Assembly: GCA_977017575.1 (NCBI GenBank)
Contig: CDRNVI010000065.1
Coordinates: 370,196-434,195 of the forward strand
Length of the DNA stretch: 64,000 nucleotides
Reading direction: 5' to 3'
Origin: Paramoeba atlantica
Lineage: Eukaryota; Discosea
Part shown: positions 57,699 to 64,000 of the stretch, in pieces
How the letters are laid out: each line of letters begins with the position of its first letter
Position numbering within the stretch: the stretch's first letter is position 1
Made by a program: the position numbers and the translations under genes
Notes under the pieces: model-generated
What the model was told of the DNA's origin: nothing
What the model saw: only the letters and a program-made list of their open reading frames with translations
Databases searched by the model: none

Positions 57699-58032
57699 TT
57701 TTGCGTACTTCGTTCCGATTTACATGTATTTAAATGCATTCCATTCACATAACTTCTTATAACTGCATAGTTTTACGATGACCTGTCCTCGGAAATGTTC
57801 CACACGTAGACTTCATCATTAACAGGTTCCAAATCATAAAGCTATACATTGGTAAAAGATTAATCGAGTTCAATTCACCGTCCAATCAAATTTGCTATAG
57901 AAAAATTACACGGCTACTTCCCTACACAATCCCTCTGCACTAAACTATACACTACCCATGCAAGTATTTACAATTCAATCACGCGGCAAAGAAAAAGTAT
58001 TTTACACGAAAACATGCAACACACGATAAACT
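57699..58032. other. Intergenic, nothing recognised
   Basis: 334 AT-rich bases between the F-box and PWWP genes. No repeat or frame was noticed. Confidence 0.5.
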
Positions 58033-60759
58033 TCACTTGTTTTCCTCATTCCGGCGCCTCAAGTACACCTTGACAGCTTGAAACAACCTGCAACGCTGCG
58101 TTTTCGAAAGTAGGCTTTCCGAGAGGCGATGCTTTCCTATAATCACATTCCCGTTCATTTCCCGAAACCTGTTCCTACACCATCGGGACGCGAGCTTTCT
58201 CACCATCGCCTTTTCATCCGCAGAGCTCAACCTTTTTCCCTTATCTCCTTCCCCGTTTCCCCTGTATTTCCGAACCGCGCTGTACACCGTTGCCGCGACC
58301 CCATCATAGACCCTCCCTCCCCCCTTTTCCCCACGTCTCGTCGAGGTCTTCCTCTCTTCACCCTTCCTCACTGGACTCGTACCTCGCTCCCCACCCCGCC
58401 CACTCCCTCCCGACCCCTCTGACGAATACCCCTCCCCCCCCTCCCCCCCCTCTCCTGTTTCGATCCCCATCACGCTTTCGTGTTCACGCTCCCCCCACCC
58501 TTCCTCTGCCGTTTCCGTTTCTCGCCCCTCCCCGGGTTCTCCCCACCCCCCCCTCTCCCCCCACGGCCTCTCCCCATACGCGTGTCTCACGTAAAACCGT
58601 ACCGCCGCCCTCCCCCCCGTGCCCCCCCCTGCCTCCCCCTCCCCCTCCTCCCCCCCACGCAGCGGCCACCGCAGTGCGGGGGATCCACCGAGGAGGGGGG
58701 TGTCCGCTGTGGAGACCGAAGAGGGCTGGGGGATCCGTGGGGTAAGGCGTGCGGGGGGGGATACGTCGTGAGGCGTGGGGGGTCCTGTAGGGGGCGTTCG
58801 GTTAGGGCTGTGGTGAAGTGCCGCGAGGGGAGTTACGGTATTGCTGTTGTCAAGTGCTGCAGAGGGAGTTAACTCGTTACGGTTGTTAAGTCCTGTAGAG
58901 AGACTTAGGTCGCTATTCGTATGGTTAAGTGCTGCAGAGGGAGTTAAGTCGTTACGGTTGTTAAGTCCTGCAGGAGTTAAGTCGTTATTCGTATGGTTAA
59001 GTGCTGCAAGGGGAGTTAAGTTGTTATTCGTGTTAAGTGCTGTAGCGGGAGTTAAGTCGTTATCCGTATGGTTAAGTGCTGCAAGGGGAGTTAAGTTGTT
59101 ATTCGTGTTAAGTGCTGTAGCGGGAGTTAAGTCGTTATTCGTATGGTTAAGTGCTGCAAGGGGAGTTAAGTCGTTATTCGTGTTAAGTGCTGTAGCGGGA
59201 GTTAAGCCATTATTCGTATGGTTAAGTGCTGCAAGGGGAGTTAAGTTGTTATTCGTGTTAAGTGCTGTAGCGGGAGTTAAGTCGTTATTCGTATGGTTAA
59301 GTGCTGCAAGGGGAGTTAAGTCGTTATTCGTGTTAAGTGCTGTAGCGGGAGTTAAGTCATTATTCGTACAGTTAAGTCCTGCAGAGGGAGTTAAGTTATT
59401 GTTCTTGTTCTTATTCTTCTCCCCTTGTGGGGTAGGATGGGATGAACCCGGTTGTGGGGATAAAGGAGCAGTGAGGGGGTGGGGTGCCTGGGATAGCACA
59501 TTTGTTGTTGCTGTTGCTGTTGCTGTTATGGTTTGACTCGTATAGGTGGGATGATCGGGTGGTTGTTGGCTTCGTTTGTGCAAAGGGGGGATGGGGAGGG
59601 TGGGAAATGCGATGTGGAGTTTGGGGGAGGTAGGTGGGGGTTTTCGGTTTTTTAATAAAACTCGGAAGGAAGGAAAGAGGGCATCCCGTAGGGTGTGAAA
59701 TGGGAAATCGTGTGGAGGAGGGAAATGAATCGAGAGCTCGGAGTCATCGCTTGGGGTTGCCGATAGACCTAAGGAGGGTGAGGATTGCACGAGAAAATCA
59801 TTCAAGATGCGAAAGGGATGGCAGAAAGCGTCTCTCTTTTGAGGCGTAAACCTGACACTGACCATGCCTGAAGGATCTGTGTCTTCTTCATGGTAGGCGT
59901 TCAATGCAGACAGTATCATCTGGTCCGAACAGCTCACGGCGCGGAGGGTGTCATATTTCCGCTGTGCAGCTTGATTCATGTCGATTTCTACTACTCGTCG
60001 TGGAGATGAAACACTTTTTCCGCTTCCCCACGGCTCGGATTTTCGTTTCAAACACTGATTTCTCAGGGAAATTACACAATTTTGATGCCCACTCGCGCCA
60101 CGCTTTGTTCTTACGGGTTTCGGTGACCCATCAGACGTGTTTGTATCTTGGACGAGGCTTTCCTCAGTAGGAGCAGCGTGACGTGTCGGAGTCTGTGAAG
60201 GGGGATGTTCTGTCTCTAACTGAAGCTCCGACGACGACACCTCGATATCCGTGCCCTTCTGCTCTTGTTCGTCACAAGCAGCTTTTTCCGTACTTTGTGA
60301 CGATGCGGCTTGCCCAAATGCATCAGTAGGAGCAGCATGACGTGTCGGAGACAGTGAAGGGGACGTTTCGAGACAAAGTTCCGAGGGCGACACCTCAGTA
60401 TACGTGCCCTTCTGGTCGTGTTCATCAGAGTCAGCTTTTTCCGCACTCTGTGATGCTACGGCTTGCCCGTAAGCATAAAGAAGCTCGTCTCTTGATTGTT
60501 CCGTACTCAGTCGAGAGGCTACTTCCTCCACATTGATGTCCTCAAGGGGGCGATATATTTCTTCGAAAGTGGATGTGTGCGTCCACCACAACCATGCACT
60601 TTCTGCAGGAAAAAACATGACCAGGGTGTCTGCCCCCACGTCTGACTCCTCCGTCCTATGCGCCTCGTTCTCTGCTGGGTTAAGCAGCATACCCGGGAAC
60701 CAGTCGCTATCTGGAAACAGAAACCAACCAACCAATCCCGCATGAGGCGGTTCCTTCAT
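58033..60759 (-). CDS. PWWP-like protein with coding minisatellite
   Basis: 908 residues. Residues about 8-75 (LVGWFLFPDSDWFPGMLL, then VMFFPAESAWLWW) have the strand pattern and aromatic residues of a PWWP/Tudor-type domain, which reads histone marks or binds DNA. Residues about 110-220 contain two copies of an AAPT...SSQSTEKA-type unit. A second folded region (RRVVEIDMNQAAQRKYDTLR) is at about 250. From about 455 to 635 is the tandem repeat DLTPATALNTNN / DLTPLAALNHTNN. It is followed by Gly/Arg-rich low complexity and a basic, possibly folded end (KMVRKLASRWCRNRFREMNG). Nuclear chromatin role inferred from the N-terminus only. Confidence 0.7.
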   Translation of the reverse strand: MKEPPHAGLVGWFLFPDSDWFPGMLLNPAENEAHRTEESDVGADTLVMFFPAESAWLWWTHTSTFEEIYRPLEDINVEEVASRLSTEQSRDELLYAYGQAVASQSAEKADSDEHDQKGTYTEVSPSELCLETSPSLSPTRHAAPTDAFGQAASSQSTEKAACDEQEQKGTDIEVSSSELQLETEHPPSQTPTRHAAPTEESLVQDTNTSDGSPKPVRTKRGASGHQNCVISLRNQCLKRKSEPWGSGKSVSSPRRVVEIDMNQAAQRKYDTLRAVSCSDQMILSALNAYHEEDTDPSGMVSVRFTPQKRDAFCHPFRILNDFLVQSSPSLGLSATPSDDSELSIHFPPPHDFPFHTLRDALFPSFRVLLKNRKPPPTSPKLHIAFPTLPIPPLHKRSQQPPDHPTYTSQTITATATATTNVLSQAPHPLTAPLSPQPGSSHPTPQGEKNKNKNNNLTPSAGLNCTNNDLTPATALNTNNDLTPLAALNHTNNDLTPATALNTNNNLTPLAALNHTNNGLTPATALNTNNDLTPLAALNHTNNDLTPATALNTNNNLTPLAALNHTDNDLTPATALNTNNNLTPLAALNHTNNDLTPAGLNNRNDLTPSAALNHTNSDLSLSTGLNNRNELTPSAALDNSNTVTPLAALHHSPNRTPPTGPPTPHDVSPPARLTPRIPQPSSVSTADTPLLGGSPALRWPLRGGEEGEGEAGGGTGGRAAVRFYVRHAYGERPWGERGGWGEPGEGRETETAEEGWGEREHESVMGIETGEGGEGGEGYSSEGSGGSGRGGERGTSPVRKGEERKTSTRRGEKGGGRVYDGVAATVYSAVRKYRGNGEGDKGKRLSSADEKAMVRKLASRWCRNRFREMNGNVIIGKHRLSESLLSKTQRCRLFQAVKVYLRRRNEENK
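58850..59395 (-). repeat. Coding minisatellite with 36/39-bp alternating units
   Basis: The array is made of alternating units of 36 and 39 bases (12 and 13 codons), together a 75-base higher-order period repeated about five to six times, encoding LTPATALNTNND and LTPLAALNHTNND. Both lengths are multiples of three, so unit gain or loss keeps the frame. The edges decay to single variant units. Confidence 0.85.
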
Positions 60760-61291
60760 AAGGTCATAAAAAATATGGAGAACAAAAGTATATTACGTAG
60801 AGTGAGACACGCGTTGCGCAAAATACAGAGTTAGAAGGCATGCACTTGTATCTCCGCAAAACTCTGCTCCTCCTACATGCGTGTAATATACCTCTGTAAT
60901 ATCATTCAATGGCATGAGCACTGTTCACAAATCATCTTTTAAGATTGTGTATAAGTGCTGGAATTAGGTACTATGCACAGCTTAAGCAATCTTTAACTCC
61001 CTTATAAAATGTGGTTCGTCTGATCAATACAAAGGATATCCGAGGTATCATAAATCAAGTAAAAATATCTCCCTGATTTTCAAAGGTATATCTTTTCAAT
61101 AGGTAAAAAAAACACAAAAATTGCCTTCCGCGGTACTTTTCTCCAAGTTCAGCAATACAGTGGTTCTTTATGTACCTGTATCTTCATTATTTTTTTAATC
61201 AAAAATGCGTATTCCAAACATATAGTCCATCCATTGTAATTTTCTCCACAACTCGCCATATTCCAATCTTGCTCCCTGGTTTTTACCAAAC
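60760..61291. other. Intergenic, nothing recognised
   Basis: 532 AT-rich bases including the leader of the PWWP-like gene. No frame or repeat stands out. Confidence 0.5.
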
Positions 61292-62026
61292 TCAGTAGTA
61301 GGAAAAGGCTTTGCGCGCTTTCTCTTTCTTTGTTTTTGTTTTCGGTGGCCACTGGCGTCCGTTCAGTTCGTTGGGATACTTCTTAAGCTCATCAAAGATG
61401 CCCTCATCCTTGCAGTACTCCAGCCACGGGTCATTCACCACCACCCCCGCGTTCACAAGTTCCCGGTGCAGCTGGGGGAGATAGAACTCATTGGTGCCTT
61501 GAAAATACCGAAACACGGGCTTCTCCATCGGGTGGAGCTCATCATTGCGGCAGAACGTCACATAGGGCTTCGTCATCCACATGGCCAAGTGGCGCATCGT
61601 GACGTCGGGGTGCTCGTACAGGTACCACCAGCAGTGCCACAAGGTGTACGCCGACACCACCAGCCAGCACATCAGGTGGGGGAAGCACTCCTCGGAGAAC
61701 ACGTGCCGGGCCACCTTGATTGTGGTTGTGTTCTCCAGCCAGTGGACCTGGAGGCCCATGGGGTTCTGCGAGGTGTACCGCCCGACCGCCCGGCACCGCG
61801 GGTTAAGGTTATGCCGCCAGCGGTACAGCCAGTGGATATCCCGAGGACGAAACCCTTGCTGGTACCCCTCGGAGACGCCATCGTGTTCCAGGAACGCGTA
61901 CGGATTCCCTGGCACCGGCGCAACCTTATAGGGGAGAAACTTGGGTCCGAGGAAAAACGCAGCATCGGGATTCGGGCATGGGTGGACCGGGCGGACGGAG
62001 AACTGCTGAAGCGAGCGGCTCAGCAT
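61292..62026 (-). CDS. Single-span membrane protein, likely mitochondrial
   Basis: 244 residues. The start MLSRSLQQFSVRPVHP looks like a short mitochondrial presequence. One membrane span at about 118-138 (LMCWLVVSAYTLWHCWWYLY). Many aromatic and His residues (FRPRDIHWLYRWRHNLNPR; MTKPYVTFCRNDELHPMEK) and a Lys-rich tail (KTKTKKEKARKAF). Composition and layout are those of lineage-specific accessory subunits of respiratory complexes or ATP synthase, but I cannot name one. Coding is strongly supported: GC-rich third positions and full-length frame. Confidence 0.75.
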   Translation of the reverse strand: MLSRSLQQFSVRPVHPCPNPDAAFFLGPKFLPYKVAPVPGNPYAFLEHDGVSEGYQQGFRPRDIHWLYRWRHNLNPRCRAVGRYTSQNPMGLQVHWLENTTTIKVARHVFSEECFPHLMCWLVVSAYTLWHCWWYLYEHPDVTMRHLAMWMTKPYVTFCRNDELHPMEKPVFRYFQGTNEFYLPQLHRELVNAGVVVNDPWLEYCKDEGIFDELKKYPNELNGRQWPPKTKTKKEKARKAFSYY

Positions 62027-62221
62027 TCGGCGCTAATGGGACAATCGATGGATGATCAACCTTTCTAAGAAAAAAAATTGTTGCTAATAAATGAAATTAG
62101 TTGCATCTCCCGGTAAAGAGCTATTGAAGAAAATGATTTTTCTTTTTTTATCGTTCCGTTAAGCGCGGTAGTCGTCGAAAATTCGTCGAAAATTAAAGAG
62201 GAACACAGCAAACCGGGACCC

Positions 62222-62508
62222 GGGATAACATACCTGTAACACGACAACATACCGGGGGGGTATGCTATCGTGAACAGCAGTGGATAACATACCCCCCCCC
62301 TCTGGATTTTGGAGTTTGGGGGTCAATTTTTTTTTTGAGATTTTTTTTTACATGTGTAGTACTGATCATTTTTTTTGTTTTCTTATCAACATGAGCATTC
62401 AAGTACAGAGTTGCACAAAAGTTAACATACCTGTAACAGCATAACATACCTGTAACATGTACCTGTAACACGATAACATATCGGGGGGGGTATGTTATCC
62501 TGTAACAC
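62222..62508. mobile_element. Miniature element M
   Basis: About 290 bp whose two ends share ATAACATACCTGTAACACGA followed by (C/T)AACATA(C/T)CGGGGGG; ACATACCTGTAACA recurs four times. The ends fold back (GATAACATA.CGGGGGGG.TATGTTATC). The middle is CCCCCCCCCTCTGGATTTTGG plus T-runs. Boundaries are approximate because the end words are themselves repeated. Confidence 0.55.
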
Positions 62509-62516
62509 CGTTTAGT

Positions 62517-62760
62517 AATCTAATATTGCAGTGGTTGTATAACTACCTCTCTACCCTTGTTGAAAAAAGTGAACAAAAAAAATGAAAATATAAAGAGGAA
62601 CAACATAAAGAAAGATTTAGAAGAGAAGTATATAAAAGGGGGCTCCGGTGGTTCAAAATTGAAAGGAAAAATCGAAAAGAATTGACGGTCTAGGGGGGGG
62701 GGCAAGGGGGGCTCTAAGGGGGTCTATGGGGGGTATATGGGGGGTGGGTTGTCAATGTCA
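62517..62760. repeat. Repeat N, copy 2, and G-run block
   Basis: 62529-62602 repeats the 75-base sequence at 24437-24512. It is followed, at 62685-62745, by G-runs of six to nine separated by CAAG, CTCTAA, TCTAT and TATAT, a strong G-quadruplex-type sequence. Confidence 0.6.
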
Positions 62761-63417
62761 GTCCACCAAATTGAGGGAGTTGCTATGCGCTGTCCGTGGT
62801 ATCATGTTCAGGGGAACAGCAACTCCCCAATATCTTCGCGTTGAAAACTACCACCGCGTTTAACGATGAACCAAAAAAATAAAAATTCCCTTCGAAAGCA
62901 GAAGAAACCGGAAGGATTTGAGTAAAAGGTAGCCGATTTTCAGGTAAAAATGGGGTCATTTTTGCGTATTTTTGCTCAGTGCGCTAAATCCGACATTTGC
63001 TTGTGGGAAATCACTCGTAGGCATGCATTCAAGGCTACAGAACGTATTGAGTAGAGAATACGACTCCAACCACACCATTTTTCCGACACAAAACGACCCT
63101 TAGGGTCCGAAAATTACTTTTTCCGCATATTTAGGTCAATAAAGGGTTATTTTGGAAGGCGTACCACAGCTCCAAGAAGGCGTATCTTGTGAAACTGACG
63201 GCGTAGAAAGGTAGTATAGGTCCCAAACTCTCAAAATACAATACGCAAAACGATTTTGAAAAACTATTTTTGGGTAATATGCAGTCAAACTGTACCCTAA
63301 ATTTCATTTTTTTTTTACTTTTTTTTGTCAAAAAAATATGTGTGATTAATTATTTACTTGATAGTTTTGAGTCATTTTCACCCACTTTTAAGCTTTGTTT
63401 ACGTCTTAAACCATTGA
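62761..63417. repeat. Intergenic with family E fragment
   Basis: 63140-63260 (GGAAGGCGTACCACAGCTCC; GTCCCAAACTCTCAAAAT) matches the interior of element E. The rest, up to the transposase start, holds only AT-rich sequence and homopolymer runs. Confidence 0.55.
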
Positions 63418-64000
63418 ATGGACTGCTCAGGGTGTAGAACTTTTGCGTGCTTGACGCTAGTTACGTCAATTTTGCAAATAACGTCAGAGAATGTTGTTTC
63501 CTGGCTAGTAAATCACTCTTTCGGGGCTTATACACAGTGTCTTCGCTGCAAAGAGAAACCGAGAAGCGATCAATGCTTCAAAAAACTCGAAGACGGTTCG
63601 AAGTGCCGCCTAAAAATTCCGAAATTTGGCCCCTTTTTTCCTTTAAACTGTCGAATTGTTGATAAATTTCGATGTTGGCTGCTTCTAGCGCAAGGTAACC
63701 TGCCCTTGAACGCAGCTTTGCAAGCGCTCAGGTCTCTTCGTTCAGTTCTTACAGACCTAAGTGAAATTGAACGCATATTCAGCATTCCCCGTTCCCCGCA
63801 CATGCTCATGAAGTACGTTATAGTGGATGAGACATACATTGGGAAACGCCTGCACCATCGCGGGAGACAAGTCCGCAAACAAAAGTTCTGGTTTATGACG
63901 GCTACAGAGGTTGATCCAAACACCGGGAAATCATTGCAAACATACTGGGAGGCAACGGTTCGCCGAACGAGAGAGGTTTGCCACAGGTTTGTCCGATCAG
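63418..64000 (+). CDS. Merlin/IS1595-like transposase, 3' end beyond window
   Basis: An open plus-strand frame of 194 codons from ATG 63418 through the right edge. The N-terminal half has three CxxC-type Cys groups (MDCSGCRTFAC; QCLRCKEKP; KCRLKIPKF), as expected of a zinc ribbon before the catalytic part. The catalytic start is MKYVIVDETYIGKRLHHRGR, the first Asp with the ETYIGK signature of the IS1595/ISXO2 and eukaryotic Merlin family, followed by KFWFMTATEVDPNTGKS. The remaining catalytic residues lie outside. The shorter frame at 63447-63662 is in another phase and is a shadow. Confidence 0.8.
   Translation, partial: MDCSGCRTFACLTLVTSILQITSENVVSWLVNHSFGAYTQCLRCKEKPRSDQCFKKLEDGSKCRLKIPKFGPFFPLNCRIVDKFRCWLLLAQGNLPLNAALQALRSLRSVLTDLSEIERIFSIPRSPHMLMKYVIVDETYIGKRLHHRGRQVRKQKFWFMTATEVDPNTGKSLQTYWEATVRRTREVCHRFVRS

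Noticed and set aside
58850-59395. CRISPR-like regular array
   Set aside because: Units are contiguous without unique spacers and are translated in frame; it is a minisatellite.
58841-59536. 231-codon plus-strand frame over the minisatellite
   Set aside because: A shadow of the coding repeat, whose period is a multiple of three and therefore keeps other frames open as well.
61466-62068. 200-codon plus-strand frame opposite the mitochondrial-type membrane protein
   Set aside because: GC-rich antisense frame without domain or hydrophobic pattern; the minus frame has a presequence-like start and a clear membrane span.

Overview
This window looks like nuclear DNA of a unicellular, intron-poor eukaryote. 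About 19 protein genes that look like host genes all lie on the minus strand across the whole 64 kb. Nearly all are single uninterrupted reading frames, including one of 3,191 codons and a DNA polymerase theta of about 1,674. Several start codons are preceded by a pyrimidine-rich tract and an AG (clearest before the APC10 and Pelota genes). Long unidirectional gene arrays with such acceptor-like sites fit a kinetoplastid or other euglenozoan with polycistronic transcription and trans-splicing. That assignment is inference: no spliced-leader gene or taxon-specific marker is in view.

Recognisable host genes, left to right, are Pelota (1.1-2.3 kb), a 3,191-residue protein with a repeated module of roughly 650 residues (6.7-16.3 kb), APC10/DOC1 (18.7-19.5 kb), a helical tether-like protein, possibly COG6 (21.8-24.4 kb), a cytochrome-b5-reductase-like flavoprotein (32.5-33.4 kb), TYW2 (34.7-35.6 kb), two leucine-rich-repeat proteins (37.3 and 52.3 kb), DNA polymerase theta (38.4-43.5 kb), a PEX16-like peroxin (54.0-55.2 kb), a membrane protein resembling LAP1-type torsin activators (55.5-56.4 kb), an F-box-like protein (56.4-57.7 kb) and a PWWP-like protein with a coding minisatellite (58.0-60.8 kb). 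The others are unknown proteins. There is no shared pathway; this is a housekeeping mixture as expected of a polycistronic array.

The gaps between genes are packed with DNA transposons and their miniature derivatives. These include a Tc1/mariner element (26.7-29.1 kb), two pogo/DDE_1 transposases (47.5-49.0 kb broken, 49.7-51.8 kb whole), a two-gene element with the start of a DDE_4-type transposase (3.0-5.2 kb), a Merlin/IS1595-like transposase running off the right edge, and at least eight short elements with TA target duplications. No reverse transcriptase, capsid or envelope gene was recognised.

The most striking pattern is shared by these short elements although their sequences otherwise differ. 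Their termini are runs of C (left) and G (right). Many ends fold back on themselves around a TTTTGG...AAAA centre. Six of them carry the same compact hairpin, GCCGC-GAA-GCGGC (or an AAA-loop variant), followed by a T-tract. No common function for this combination is known to me, and it is the best candidate here for something undescribed.
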